From Lentibacillus sp. Marseille-P4043 (GTDB taxonomy: Bacteria > Bacillota > Bacilli > Bacillales > Amphibacillaceae), in contig NZ_LT984884.1 of assembly GCF_900258515.1 (NCBI RefSeq), positions 395,002 to 459,001 of the forward strand: DNA of 64,000 bases, given 5' to 3'. Within the stretch, counting starts at the first letter, position 1. Each line of letters begins with the position of its first letter. The notes below the pieces were generated by a model that searched no databases, was not told the DNA's origin, and saw only the letters and a list, made by a program, of their open reading frames with translations. This document shows positions 9,672 through 18,870 of this stretch, one piece after another. Made by a program: the position numbers and the translations under genes.

Positions 9672-10615
9672 GATTTATTCTCCTTTAACAAAAGATATAT
9701 GAAGTAAATACCACCAATGAAGTTGATAATGACACTTGTTGTCGTTTGAAACGTAAATACTTCTTCGACAATAAATTGACCACCTAATAATGCAATTATA
9801 CTTATTAGGATTGAACCAATAATCAAGTAAAAATGCCGATACGTTTTTAAAAATTCATATGACACGTTGACAACTAGTAAACCCAAAAAGGTAATTGGCC
9901 CAATTAAGGCTGTTGCGACGGAAATTAAAACAGCCACAATGATAAGTAAGCGTTTAACAACATAATCATATGGAACACCTAAATTGATTGCCTCATCTTT
10001 CCCTAATGCCAGCACATCTAAATATTTATAAAATCGTATGAAATAAATGGTTACAAGTACAATTAGCGCCAATGATAAATAAACGAGATTTTCATTTACG
10101 TTGTTAACGCTAGCAAACATTCGATCCCTAGCAACCATGAATTCATTTGGATCGATTAACACTTGCATAAAGTCTGTGAAACTTCCAAAAAATGTACCTA
10201 AGATCATCCCAACTAACAATAGGAAGTAAATATTGTTCTTCTCTCCTCTAAACAAGAAGCGATAAAGAACTAGTGAAAACAGTACCATAATCCCAATCGA
10301 AACAAAATAATTGATATTGCTACTCATCATCACGAGTGATTTCGAACCAAACATAAAGATGATAAACGTTTGAATTAATAAATAGAGTGAATCAAGCCCT
10401 AATATACTTGGCGTTAAAATCCTGTTATTCGTAATGGTCATAAACACGGTTGTTGAGAATGCAATGGCTGATCCTGTTAAAATAATGGCAACTACTTTGA
10501 TAATACGTCGTGGTAGGATATAGCCAATATTCCCTCTTAAGTCATACACAATATAAAGAACTGCCAGAGCCGCTGCGATTACTGCCAGGATAATTGTCTT
10601 TTTCTTATAGCCCAT
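9665..10615 (-). CDS. yclO: Siderophore ABC transporter permease, YclO type
   Basis: This 316-residue FecCD-family permease forms one half of the membrane channel of the importer. About nine hydrophobic helices are visible, and the family block LALGKDEAINLGVPYD near residue 200 is followed by the conserved GPITFLGLLVVN segment. It overlaps yclN by 11 bases and yclP by seven bases, so the four genes are one transcription unit read leftward from about 11.64 kb. Confidence 0.9.
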   Translation of the reverse strand: MGYKKKTIILAVIAAALAVLYIVYDLRGNIGYILPRRIIKVVAIILTGSAIAFSTTVFMTITNNRILTPSILGLDSLYLLIQTFIIFMFGSKSLVMMSSNINYFVSIGIMVLFSLVLYRFLFRGEKNNIYFLLLVGMILGTFFGSFTDFMQVLIDPNEFMVARDRMFASVNNVNENLVYLSLALIVLVTIYFIRFYKYLDVLALGKDEAINLGVPYDYVVKRLLIIVAVLISVATALIGPITFLGLLVVNVSYEFLKTYRHFYLIIGSILISIIALLGGQFIVEEVFTFQTTTSVIINFIGGIYFIYLLLKENKSW

Positions 10616-11573
10616 ATTTCTTTCTCCTTAACAGTAAATAAATAAATATACCACTTCCGATAACCCCAACCGTTAAGCTAATCGGAATTTCATACGGATA
10701 AATAATTACGCGACCAATACAATCGCAAAATAGTACGAAAATAGCTCCTAGCAATGCTGTATGTAATAGGCTTTTTTTCAAATGGTCACCCTGGTAAATC
10801 GTAACAATATTCGGGATGATCAATCCTAGAAACGGAATAACCCCAACCGATAAGACGACAGATGCTGTAACTAAAGCGACGATAATCAATCCAATGTTAA
10901 CGACCTGTCGATAATTTAATCCTAAGTTTTTGGAAAAATCCTCTCCCATTCCCGCTATGGTAAATTTGTTTGCAAACAGATAAGCAATAATTAAGATTGG
11001 GATACTGACAAACATTAACTCATAATTGCCACTCATGATCATCGAAAAATCACCTTGCATCCATGAGGACATATTTTGAATGAGATCATTCTTGTAAGCA
11101 AAGAATGTTGCCAGCGAACTAATGATATTCCCAAACATCAAACCAACTAGTGGAATAAAAATGGCATCCTTGAATTTAATTTTCTCCAGTATTTTCATAA
11201 AGATGAATGTACCAATCAAGGCGAATGCAAATGATACAAGCATTTTTTGCATTGGACTGGCAGTAGTGAACACCATTAAAGCAACTAGGATACCAAGTCT
11301 TGCTGAATCAAGCGTTCCAGCGGTTGTCGGTGAAACAAATTTATTTCGACTAAGCTGCTGCATGATCAACCCACAGATGCTCATGCTCATCCCGGCAATC
11401 AAAATACTGACTAATCTCGGTAAACGGCTAATCATTAAAATTTCGACCTGTTCCTCAGATAAGCTAAAAATATCCCATGGTGTTACTTCGGATACTCCGA
11501 TGAACACCGAGCAGAATGACAAGCCGATTACCGCTATAACCAAATAACGAATTTTCATATAAATATCCTTCAC
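10605..11573 (-). CDS. yclN: Siderophore ABC transporter permease, YclN type
   Basis: First gene of the importer operon, a 322-residue FecCD-type permease that pairs with the YclO-type subunit. Conserved elements include SRLPRLVSILIAGMSMSICG near the N-terminus, PTTAGTLDSARLGI (where most relatives have a similar P-x-x-x-G segment) and VIPFLGLIIPN. Transcription starts close to a consensus promoter and Fur box at 11608-11678, so expression should rise under iron limitation. Confidence 0.9.
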   Translation of the reverse strand: MKDIYMKIRYLVIAVIGLSFCSVFIGVSEVTPWDIFSLSEEQVEILMISRLPRLVSILIAGMSMSICGLIMQQLSRNKFVSPTTAGTLDSARLGILVALMVFTTASPMQKMLVSFAFALIGTFIFMKILEKIKFKDAIFIPLVGLMFGNIISSLATFFAYKNDLIQNMSSWMQGDFSMIMSGNYELMFVSIPILIIAYLFANKFTIAGMGEDFSKNLGLNYRQVVNIGLIIVALVTASVVLSVGVIPFLGLIIPNIVTIYQGDHLKKSLLHTALLGAIFVLFCDCIGRVIIYPYEIPISLTVGVIGSGIFIYLLLRRKKYGL

Positions 11574-11607
11574 TGTAATTTAGAATTGTTATTACCTTTA
11601 AACCGAT

Positions 11608-11678
11608 CTAATTAATAATGATATTCATTATCAATTAGATTCTATATTTGATTATAACAGAATAACTAAACACGTCAA
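11608..11678 (-). promoter_or_regulatory. SigA promoter and Fur box of the siderophore operon
   Basis: On the minus strand TTGACG (11678-11673), a 16-base spacer and TATAAT (11656-11651) form the promoter. Just downstream lies a 31-bp palindrome, 11608-11638, whose core TGATAATGAATATCATTA matches the Fur box. Its position over the expected start site predicts iron-dependent repression. Confidence 0.85.
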
Positions 11679-11810
11679 TGGATTTTTTGTAACAAATATC
11701 ACATTTTTGTGAAATGGAAGGCTTCTTAAGCTGATTAGACATAAACAGTTGGATAGGAGTTATTTCTTCAATTCTTATGGGGAATCTCTAGATAACCTTT
11801 TCCGTCCATA

Positions 11811-11862
11811 AAAAAAGCTAACCCCTTGAAAGGATTGAATCCTTTCAAGGGGTTAGCTTTTC
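11811..11862 (-). terminator. Strong terminator after the FrnE-like gene
   Basis: A near-perfect long hairpin: AGCTAACCCCTTGAAAGGAT and its complement flank a short loop, with A/T tracts on both sides (T7 on the minus strand). It follows the frnE-like stop at 11873. Confidence 0.9.
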
Positions 11863-11872
11863 GTAAAGATGC

Positions 11873-12598
11873 TTAGTCCCTTTTCTCTACCTCACAGCCT
11901 TCATCCGTGCAATACGTTGTCTCAGATTTTTTTGGATTTAATGATTGCAAAGTAGGCTTTTCACTTTCTTCTTCCCAAACCTTATCCAATACCTCTGTAA
12001 AAACGTCTGTTGGCTGTGCACCTGATACAGCATATTTTTCATTAAAAACAAAGAATGGGACACCTTGTACTCCAATTTGCTTTGCCTCTTCCTCATCTGC
12101 ACGTACCTTTGCTAAATAATCATCTGATTGAAGTAAAGTATTGATAGCATCCGGATCTAACCCAATTTCACCAGCAAGTTCTTTTAATGTCTCCGGATCT
12201 CCGATATGCTTCGAATCCGTAAAATATGCTTTTAAAAGGCGTTCTGTCATTTCTTTTCCTTTCCCTTTTCTCTCAGCAAATTTAGCAACACGGTGAGCAT
12301 CTAGTGTATTGGTATGCTGCATTGTATCAAAGTTATATATCAAGCCAAGTTCAGCTGCTTGCCTTGCCATGTTATCATTCATACTTTTCACTTTTTCTAC
12401 TGTTGAACCAAATTTTTTAGCCATTAATTCATGGATTGTTTTACCAGGGTTTTTTTCCGCATTTGGATCAAGCTCATAACTTTTATATTCAATTGTAACA
12501 TCATCTTTATGCGAGAACTGTTCTAAAGCATTTTCCAACCTGCGCTTTCCCATATAGCAAAAAGGGCACACAAAATCGGACCATATTTCAATTTTCAT
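11873..12598 (-). CDS. frnE: DsbA-family thiol-disulfide oxidoreductase, FrnE type
   Basis: The 241-residue cytosolic protein has a thioredoxin fold with an inserted helical domain. The active site is the C-P-F-C motif at residues 11-14 (SDFVCPFCYMGKRRLE), and the second conserved loop VQGVPFFVFN carries the cis-proline. The C-terminal tail holds an extra Cys pair (CTDEGCEVEKR), as in FrnE-like proteins of Deinococcus and Bacillus. I start at 12598 because GAGGTG lies seven bases upstream; the in-frame ATG at 12613 overlaps that site. A role in redox stress is likely but the substrate is unknown. Confidence 0.85.
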   Translation of the reverse strand: MKIEIWSDFVCPFCYMGKRRLENALEQFSHKDDVTIEYKSYELDPNAEKNPGKTIHELMAKKFGSTVEKVKSMNDNMARQAAELGLIYNFDTMQHTNTLDAHRVAKFAERKGKGKEMTERLLKAYFTDSKHIGDPETLKELAGEIGLDPDAINTLLQSDDYLAKVRADEEEAKQIGVQGVPFFVFNEKYAVSGAQPTDVFTEVLDKVWEEESEKPTLQSLNPKKSETTYCTDEGCEVEKRD

Positions 12599-12687
12599 GT
12601 TGAAACACCTCATTTCACTAGATATTGTAGCACAAGAAAACTTTTATTTAATAATATTGTGCTTACAATTAACTAGAAAAAGGCTAT

Positions 12688-13548
12688 TTAATGCAACTTC
12701 CCGTCAGTATAACGCCCATAGTCTGGAACTGCAATCTGTTCAAAATTCTCCACAAGGTTTTGCAATCCCTTTGTTAAAGCTTCTCCTTCCATATAATGGC
12801 CATGCCCGGTAACAGCCAACTCCGGTTTTAAATCGGCTAGCTTTTTTACTGACTCCCACGCAGCATGCCAATCGGTCGTTAAATATCTTGGCGGACCATT
12901 CACTTGCTCTGTTTGCATTAACACACTATAAAAGGAATCTTGCCGAACTGTTATAAAGGCATCCCCAGCCAATAACGTACGATCTTTTTCTCGAAACAGT
13001 GATACATGTCCTGGCGCATGCCCTGGTGTGTGGATCCATTTCCAGTCATCCAATCCTGGAATCGTGTTATTTGAAGGCAATGGTTTTACAGCCTTTCCTA
13101 CATTAATCGGTTCATTCGGATAGATTGATGAAATCTTGGCAAGCAGTCCACCTTCTACAGTTGGATCTGGCTCGGGGTAACTTTTTTCTCCCGTTAAATA
13201 AGGAAGTTCCTGTTCGTGTGCATAAACGGGAACTTCTCCCCATTCATTTATCAGATCAATTAACCCTCCTACATGATCAAAATGCCCATGTGTTAACACG
13301 ACTGCCTCGGGTTTACTACCTTTCCCGAATCGATTATTAATCACAGATAAAATTTCCGGAGCAGCTTTTGGCAAGCCCGCATCTACTAAAATCCACTTCC
13401 CATCCTCCGGCAAGCCAATAAAACTAACATTCACAATCTGATCCGTATAATAATAAACATCATTGCTAACTTCCTGTCCCGTTCCACTTGTTATTGATGT
13501 CATAGGAATTGGTTTTGTGTCTTTGCTTTCATGCATATGATTATCCAT
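12688..13548 (-). CDS. MBL-fold metallo-hydrolase
   Basis: A 286-residue metallo-beta-lactamase-fold hydrolase. The zinc motif LTHGHFDHVGG, the downstream HTPGHAPGHVSLF histidine, the bridging aspartate in LAGDAFI and the terminal VTGHGHYMEG histidines are all present, so the binuclear site looks complete. The start is at 13548 (MDNHMHES) behind GGAGGG; the frame stays open upstream through an unrelated terminator. The substrate is not evident; the family includes glyoxalase II-like and lactonase-like enzymes. Confidence 0.85.
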   Translation of the reverse strand: MDNHMHESKDTKPIPMTSITSGTGQEVSNDVYYYTDQIVNVSFIGLPEDGKWILVDAGLPKAAPEILSVINNRFGKGSKPEAVVLTHGHFDHVGGLIDLINEWGEVPVYAHEQELPYLTGEKSYPEPDPTVEGGLLAKISSIYPNEPINVGKAVKPLPSNNTIPGLDDWKWIHTPGHAPGHVSLFREKDRTLLAGDAFITVRQDSFYSVLMQTEQVNGPPRYLTTDWHAAWESVKKLADLKPELAVTGHGHYMEGEALTKGLQNLVENFEQIAVPDYGRYTDGKLH

Positions 13549-13601
13549 CGCTATCCCTCCATTTTTTATTAGTATTAGAAGGATAATTGGAAAATATACG
13601 C

Positions 13602-13638
13602 AAAAAGCCGACGTAAACGATTCGTTTAAGTCAGCTTT
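13602..13638 (-). terminator. Terminator after fni
   Basis: On the minus strand AAAGCTGAC, two unpaired bases and AAACGA pair with TCGTTT and GTCGGCTTT (one G-U pair), followed by TTTTTG. It lies between the fni stop (13716) and the next gene start (13548). Confidence 0.7.
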
Positions 13639-13715
13639 GCAAATTTTTTTAATAAAATGTGTTTCTTGTATCATACCTCGCACATGTGAACCGTTAAATT
13701 CCTTCCCCTTTAATT

Positions 13716-14771
13716 TTAGCTATTTTCATCTAACAAGGATTTTCCCATAATACTAACTTGATTGGTATTCTTCAATTCATGAATTGATTGAACACCAATG
13801 CCAAACATCACCATTTTCAATTCAAACTCAATTTGTTCCATTGCCTGCACTACTTTTTCTTTCGATTCTGTTGCCCCTTGTAGTAATTGTCTAGCGAAGC
13901 CAACCATATCTGCTCCGATCGTCATTGCTTTGGCAGCATCAACACCTGTTTTCATGCCACCACTTGCGACAATTGGAATGTCAGGTAATTTACTTTTAAC
14001 CGAAACAATACAATCTTTGGTCGGATTTCCCCAACTATTGAAAGCCTCCGCGGCAGCTTTTCGCAATGGATCTTTAGAACGTAGCTTTTCAACCTGACTC
14101 CATGATGTTCCACCAGCACCGGCAACATCGACGTAAGAAACACCTGCATTATATAGTTTTTCAGCAACAGTTCCATCAATTCCAAAGCCCACTTCTTTTA
14201 CCCCAACGGGAACATCTAATGATTTACAAACTTCTTCGATCTTCGGAAGTAAGTCTTTAAAATTCAAATCCCCTTCATCTTGAACTACTTCTTGTAGGCT
14301 ATTTAGATGCAAATAGATTGAATCGGCCTCGGTTAATTCAACCAGGCGTTGACACTCTTCTACACCATAGCCATAATTTAATTGCACTGCTCCAATATTG
14401 GCGATTAACGGAACAGTTGGTGCATGTTTACGAATTAAGAAAGATTCCTTATGTGCATCACTCTCGAGAAGTGCACGGGTTGAACCTAACGCTATTGCCC
14501 AACCTCTTTCTTCAGCAGCCACAGCTAAATTGGTATTAATTTTTTCTGCAAGCTCCGAACCACCAGTCATTGAACTCACAAGCAATGGCGCCTTAACCTT
14601 CTTATGTAAAAAAGTCGAGCCCAACTGGATATCGGTAAAATTAATTTCAGGTAATGCATTATGTATGAACGAAATTCCTTCTAATCCGGTTGTTTTATTA
14701 ATTCCCTCCACATTCTCCGTTAAACACAGTCGAATATGTTCGGTTTTACGCTTATTAATTCCTATATCCAT
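13716..14771 (-). CDS. fni: Type 2 isopentenyl-diphosphate delta-isomerase
   Basis: This FMN- and NADPH-dependent enzyme interconverts IPP and DMAPP for isoprenoid synthesis. The 351-residue product is of normal length with the hallmark segments LVSSMTGG, IANIGAVQLNYG, HLNSLQEVVQ, GVKEVGFG, AGAGGTSW and ASGGMKTG, all part of the flavin/substrate site in an alpha/beta barrel. A GGAGG site lies upstream of the ATG. It stands alone; a tandem repeat array of about 480 bp occupies its upstream region. Confidence 0.95.
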   Translation of the reverse strand: MDIGINKRKTEHIRLCLTENVEGINKTTGLEGISFIHNALPEINFTDIQLGSTFLHKKVKAPLLVSSMTGGSELAEKINTNLAVAAEERGWAIALGSTRALLESDAHKESFLIRKHAPTVPLIANIGAVQLNYGYGVEECQRLVELTEADSIYLHLNSLQEVVQDEGDLNFKDLLPKIEEVCKSLDVPVGVKEVGFGIDGTVAEKLYNAGVSYVDVAGAGGTSWSQVEKLRSKDPLRKAAAEAFNSWGNPTKDCIVSVKSKLPDIPIVASGGMKTGVDAAKAMTIGADMVGFARQLLQGATESKEKVVQAMEQIEFELKMVMFGIGVQSIHELKNTNQVSIMGKSLLDENS

Positions 14772-14860
14772 TACAATATATCCTCCAATTCTATATTCGA
14801 AACACTATCCCTTTTCAGTCCAGTTTACTTGTTTTCAGCCTATTTTGGAAGGAAAGTGAA

Positions 14861-15345
14861 TGTTGATGTTTTCGTTCTCGGGCTGATGTTTTCTTTCTCG
14901 GGACGATGTTTTCGTTCTCGGGACGATGTTTTCTTTCTCGGGCTGATGTTTTCGTTCTCGGGCTGATGTTTTCTTTCTCGGGACGATGTTTTCTTTCTCG
15001 GGACGATGTTTTCTTTCTCGGGACGATGTTTTCTTTCTCGGGACGATGTTTTCTTTCTCGGGACGATGTTTTCTTTCTCGGGACGATGTTTTCTTTCTCG
15101 GGATGATGTTTGTCTTGTATACATCTTTCCGTTTCTCGGGACGATGTTTTCTTTCTCGGGACGATGTTTTCTTTCTCGGGATGATGTTTTCTTTCTCGGG
15201 ACGATGTTTTCTTTCTCGGGACGATGTTTTCTTTCTCGGGACGATGTTTTCTTTCTCGGGACGATGTTTTCTTTCTCGGGCTGATGTTTTCGTTCTCGGG
15301 CTGATGTTTTCGTTCTCGGGCTGATGTTTTCGTTCTCGGGACGAT
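14861..15345. repeat. 20-bp tandem repeat array, about 23 copies
   Basis: Units of exactly 20 bp with consensus GATGTTTTCTTTCTCGGGAC repeat from 14861 to 15340. Twelve regular units are followed by a degenerate stretch at 15101-15132 and ten more units. Variation is almost confined to two positions: K in TTTTCKTTCTC and AC/CT at the unit end. The unit is not a multiple of three, so reading frames rotate; open frames across it are stop-free by composition and I do not call them genes. The array lies between the rsgA stop and the fni promoter region. Confidence 0.97.
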
Positions 15346-15346
15346 T

Positions 15347-15379
15347 GAACAGCTTCCCCAACAAGTGGGGAAGCTGTTC
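15347..15379. terminator. Perfect hairpin at the end of the array (possible terminator)
   Basis: GAACAGCTTCCCCA at 15347 pairs perfectly with TGGGGAAGCTGTTC ending at 15379 around a five-base loop. It follows the minus-strand rsgA stop at 15391 by 11 bases. No U-tract follows on either strand, so termination is likely but not certain. Confidence 0.6.
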
Positions 15380-15390
15380 ACATTCCTAGA

Positions 15391-16440
15391 TTATTTATAC
15401 TTCCTTTTCAATTCCTTAGAAACTTTCTTCCATTTATTTTTTTCCTCTAACTGGGCTTTTTGATCTTGTTTTCGTTTTTCAAAAGCCAGTTCACGCTGCA
15501 GCTTCACATAACTTTGAAATCGTTCATCAGCTAACTCCCCAGATTTCAACGCTTCCTTCACGCGGCACCCAGGCTCTGTATCATGTTGACAATCCGTAAA
15601 CCGACATTCCAATGCCAGTGCCTCAACATCTTGGAATGTCGTATCAATTGCTGAATCTCCTTCCCACAATTGCAGTTCACGCATTCCAGGTGTATCGATT
15701 AATAATGCACCATTTGGCAGAATAAACATTTCCCGATGTGTTGTTGTATGACGTCCTTTGCTATCGGCTTCCCGGATATCGTTGGTTTCCTGCACAATCT
15801 CGCCAAATAATTTGTTTACCAATGTGGATTTCCCAACACCGGATGACCCTAGCAACGCAACTGTTTTCTGCGCTGGCAAATAATCCATTAATTCCTCCAT
15901 GCCTTCTCCGCTTATACTGCTTATTGCAATAATCGGAACGCCAATCGCCACCTCTTCCACTTGGGCAGTTATCTGTATCACTTCTTCTGGCGCGGATTCA
16001 TCTAATTTTGTAAGCACCACAACAGGGGAAGCCCCGCTTTCATAAGTTGCCAAAATGTACCGTTCCATTCTACGTAAATTTAAATCATGATTAAGTGAAT
16101 TCACAATAAAAACCAAATCCATATTCGCGGAAACAATTTGTCCCTCAGTTTTCAGTCCGGCAGCCTGTCTGACAAACTGACTTTTACGGGGCAGAACACG
16201 GTGAATAACTGCCTTTCGTTCGTCCACTAATTTCTGTGCCTCAACCCAATCACCCACTGCAGGTAAATCGATCGAGTTAGTTGCCAGGTTTAAAAATTTC
16301 CCGCTTAAATGGGCAAAGAATTCCACTTCTCCATCAGAAATACGATAGCTGTTTTTCTGCACAGCTATTACGCGTGCTAATTTGTCTTTTTCCGCATCTT
16401 GAATGGAGACGTCCCATCCAAGTCCTTCAATACTATTCAA
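15391..16440 (-). CDS. rsgA: RsgA-family ribosome small subunit-dependent GTPase
   Basis: A circularly permuted GTPase that matures the 30S subunit. The G4 motif TKLD comes before G1 (GSSGVGKST) and G3 (DTPGM), as in RsgA/YloQ. An OB-fold precedes the GTPase and a zinc knuckle follows (ECRFTDCQHDTEPGC). The 349-residue length exceeds the roughly 300-residue YloQ and fits the longer second RsgA type found in Bacillaceae, so this may be a paralogue and not the primary copy, which normally sits next to prpC-prkC. The start is TTG at 16440, with GGAGG nine bases upstream. Confidence 0.87.
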   Translation of the reverse strand: MNSIEGLGWDVSIQDAEKDKLARVIAVQKNSYRISDGEVEFFAHLSGKFLNLATNSIDLPAVGDWVEAQKLVDERKAVIHRVLPRKSQFVRQAAGLKTEGQIVSANMDLVFIVNSLNHDLNLRRMERYILATYESGASPVVVLTKLDESAPEEVIQITAQVEEVAIGVPIIAISSISGEGMEELMDYLPAQKTVALLGSSGVGKSTLVNKLFGEIVQETNDIREADSKGRHTTTHREMFILPNGALLIDTPGMRELQLWEGDSAIDTTFQDVEALALECRFTDCQHDTEPGCRVKEALKSGELADERFQSYVKLQRELAFEKRKQDQKAQLEEKNKWKKVSKELKRKYK

Positions 16441-16582
16441 ATTCGTTTTCCTCCTTAATGGTTGGAGGAAAAGTTCTGGTTACGCTGACCGTTCCTCCAT
16501 TTTGATCTGTGTGTTCAAGTTTCTAAAAATACGATAAGTTAAAATCATAAAACACCACTCCTTTCAAAATAGATTCGTATAT

Positions 16583-17461
16583 TTACATTTCCCTAACAAA
16601 AAAATGTAATTCATGCTCCAAGCGAAATCCAACTGATTGATATAAACCGATTGCCTGTTTATTATTGGCTGCTACACATAATTGTATTTCATTAATGGAA
16701 TCAAATGTAAAAAGCCATTGAACAGCTGTTGCTAATAAGCTTTTCCCATAACTATTCCCTCGATACATTGAGTCAACTCCAATAAATTCAATTGACCCTT
16801 CTCCATACTCGGGATTCGCTTCAACATAGACATATCCAGCTAATCGCTCCTCACTTTTTATCACAAATACTTTTTGTGTGGCAGTTAACCGATCGATAAT
16901 TTCATGGCCGTTAAAATATGTATCTGGAAAAATATTATCATGTAAGTCTATGAATGAGCCGTAACCTTGTTGCATTAATTCCAGGGCCCAATGCTTTGGC
17001 AATTCGCCTAATTTACCTCTTTCAAATAGCAGAACAATTTGATCCGTCTTTTGTTCGAAATTTAGCCTTTCAGCAAATTCCGTCGCGAGACTATTTTCGA
17101 TATTGGAAAAGATACTAACATGCTTTATTTCTAGTGGTATGATGCGTAATAGCTCATCCCACAACCAAATGGCAATATTCGCATCATATCCCGGATCAAC
17201 AAACGGCCCCCATAATTCTGCCTGTGCGTCCTCCAAATCGGCATCAAACCCAAGCAAACCAATCATTTTCCCATTATCAACTACACCTAAAAAACTATTT
17301 TCATAGGGAACGTCGGTTAAATCAGTAGCCAAATAGTCAACTATCTCCCCAGCGGTAGTTCCGCAATACCCAATGTGATGGACATCTTGTTGATTCCACT
17401 GTGCTATAAAATTAGCTGCTTCCTTCATTGGAATGTCATTTCCATTAATTAACTTGTACAT
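16583..17461 (-). CDS. GNAT-family N-acetyltransferase with two GNAT-like domains
   Basis: The 292-residue product has a degenerate N-terminal GNAT half (residues about 1-140, LLGFDADLEDAQAELWGPFVDPGY) and a C-terminal catalytic-looking half with GVDSMYRGNSYGKSLL, the acetyl-CoA loop, and LCVAANNKQAIGLYQSVGF. The start at 17461 (MYKLING) has GGAGAG at the right distance; upstream codons are in frame but lack a binding site. The acceptor substrate is unknown. Confidence 0.78.
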   Translation of the reverse strand: MYKLINGNDIPMKEAANFIAQWNQQDVHHIGYCGTTAGEIVDYLATDLTDVPYENSFLGVVDNGKMIGLLGFDADLEDAQAELWGPFVDPGYDANIAIWLWDELLRIIPLEIKHVSIFSNIENSLATEFAERLNFEQKTDQIVLLFERGKLGELPKHWALELMQQGYGSFIDLHDNIFPDTYFNGHEIIDRLTATQKVFVIKSEERLAGYVYVEANPEYGEGSIEFIGVDSMYRGNSYGKSLLATAVQWLFTFDSINEIQLCVAANNKQAIGLYQSVGFRLEHELHFFVREM

Positions 17462-17534
17462 TAGTATCTCTCCATTAAAGTATGAAACATCTACTACTAT
17501 ATTCGCCATTAATCCAATTAATCCTTCTTAACTA

Positions 17535-17570
17535 GAAAAAAACAGATGTGCCTACCCACATCTGTTTTCC
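17535..17570 (-). terminator. Terminator after aldo/keto reductase 1
   Basis: AAAACAGATGTG and CACATCTGTTTT form a 12-bp stem around a six-base loop, with T7 on the minus strand. It directly follows the stop at 17575. Confidence 0.88.
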
Positions 17571-17574
17571 TATT

Positions 17575-18399
17575 CTATCGTTTATTCATTTCATTAGGAA
17601 CCGAGTTATGACGAAGGTTCTGATCTAACCCAGCAATTTTCTCCATATCCGCTTTGCTAAGTTTAAAATCAAATACGTTTAAATTTTCTTCCATGCGAGA
17701 AGGTGTTACTGTTTTTGGAATAACAACGACATCTGATTGTAAATGCCAGCGAAGAATAATTTGTGCTGGTGTTTTTCCATACTGATTGGCCAGTTCTTGG
17801 ATAACACTATCCTGCAGAACATCCGTACCATTCATTAAAGGACTGTATGCCTCCAACCGAATACCATGCTTCTTACAAAATTCCTTTAGTTCCTTTTGCT
17901 GTAGATATGGATGACACTCTACTTGGTTTACTGCCGGGATTACATCACATTCATCCATAATCCGCTGCAAATGTTCAATATCAAAATTACAAACGCCAAT
18001 CGCCTTCGTACGTCCATCTTTATACAGCTTTTCTAATGCCTTATATGTTTCAACGTACTCATCATATTTTGGTGTTGGCCAATGAATTAAATAAAGATCC
18101 ACATAATCCAGACCAAGTTTCTCAAGACTTTCATCAAATGCCTTTAGCGTATTTTCATAGCCTTGATCACTATTCCACACTTTTGTCGTAATGAAAAGAT
18201 CTTCTCGCGACACACGGCTATTTGCCAACGCTTCCCCAACACCACGTTCATTCCCATAGATTTTTGCAGTATCAATCAGACGATAGCCTGTTTCTAACGC
18301 TTTCTCCACTGAAGGTGTTGCTTCTTCATTTGGAACCTTCCATACACCATAGCCAAGTTGCGGTATGCGGATATCATTGTTAAGCATAATGTATTCCAT
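17575..18399 (-). CDS. Aldo/keto reductase (copy 1)
   Basis: A 274-residue NADPH-dependent aldo/keto reductase of the AKR5 type, similar to B. subtilis YvgN/YtbE. The catalytic tetrad can be placed: Asp in LIDTAKIYGNE, Tyr in the same block, Lys in FITTKVWNSD and His in DLYLIHWPTP. The C-terminal NADPH-binding segment VVIPKTVTPSRMEENL is present. It is very similar along its whole length to the gene at 19535-20359, pointing to a local duplication. Likely substrates are reactive aldehydes and methylglyoxal. Confidence 0.92.
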   Translation of the reverse strand: MEYIMLNNDIRIPQLGYGVWKVPNEEATPSVEKALETGYRLIDTAKIYGNERGVGEALANSRVSREDLFITTKVWNSDQGYENTLKAFDESLEKLGLDYVDLYLIHWPTPKYDEYVETYKALEKLYKDGRTKAIGVCNFDIEHLQRIMDECDVIPAVNQVECHPYLQQKELKEFCKKHGIRLEAYSPLMNGTDVLQDSVIQELANQYGKTPAQIILRWHLQSDVVVIPKTVTPSRMEENLNVFDFKLSKADMEKIAGLDQNLRHNSVPNEMNKR

Positions 18400-18524
18400 G
18401 ATTTCGCTCCCTTTCTTTTCTAATTATTCTTTAAGTTTATCGTTAAAAAAGTTCACCTTCAAGAAATTAAATTACTGCATAAATTAAAAAATGTAACGTT
18501 CTCACACCGTATTTTTTGCCTCAT

Positions 18525-18869
18525 TCACACAGTAAAATCCCCAAACACTGCATCAGTCACCCTCTGCAAATCGCTCGGGGTCAGCTCCACTTGCATTCCT
18601 CTTTTTCCAGCAGAAACAATAATTGTGTCCATTGATTCAGCCTGTACTGCCACATAAGTTGGAAAATGCTTTTTCATTCCAATAGGTGAACAGCCTCCGC
18701 GAATATAGCCTGTTGTGTCTTCTAATTCTTTCATCGGTAGCATTTCAACCTTTTTATTGCCACTTATCTTAGCAAATTCTTTCAAATCCAGTTCTTTTTC
18801 AGCTGGGATGCAAGCAACTGTAATACCTGTTTTATCCCCGGATGTCACCAATGTCTTGAAAATCTTCTC
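18525..18869 (-). pseudogene. 5'-truncated ybaK-like Cys-tRNA(Pro) deacylase
   Basis: The frame encodes the C-terminal two thirds of a YbaK/EbsC-family aminoacyl-tRNA deacylase: EKIFKTLVTSGDKTG, YIRGGCSPIGMKK and IIVSAGKRGMQVELTPSDLQ. Full-length relatives have roughly 40-45 more N-terminal residues before the KTLV segment. Here the match stops at about 18869 and the DNA beyond it belongs to another gene on the opposite strand. No start codon with a ribosome binding site is evident. It is most simply a remnant left by a deletion. Confidence 0.8.
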
Positions 18870-18870
18870 A

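Noticed and set aside
14861..15345. Possible CRISPR array
   Set aside because: Units are contiguous 20-mers with no unique spacers, and no cas genes occur in the window.
14815..15381. Long open frames of 110-190 codons on both strands across the 20-bp array, with repeats such as PRKKTSSRERKH
   Set aside because: The frames are open because the 20-bp unit contains no stop in any frame. They rotate through all frames, lack a suitable start with a binding site and resemble no protein.
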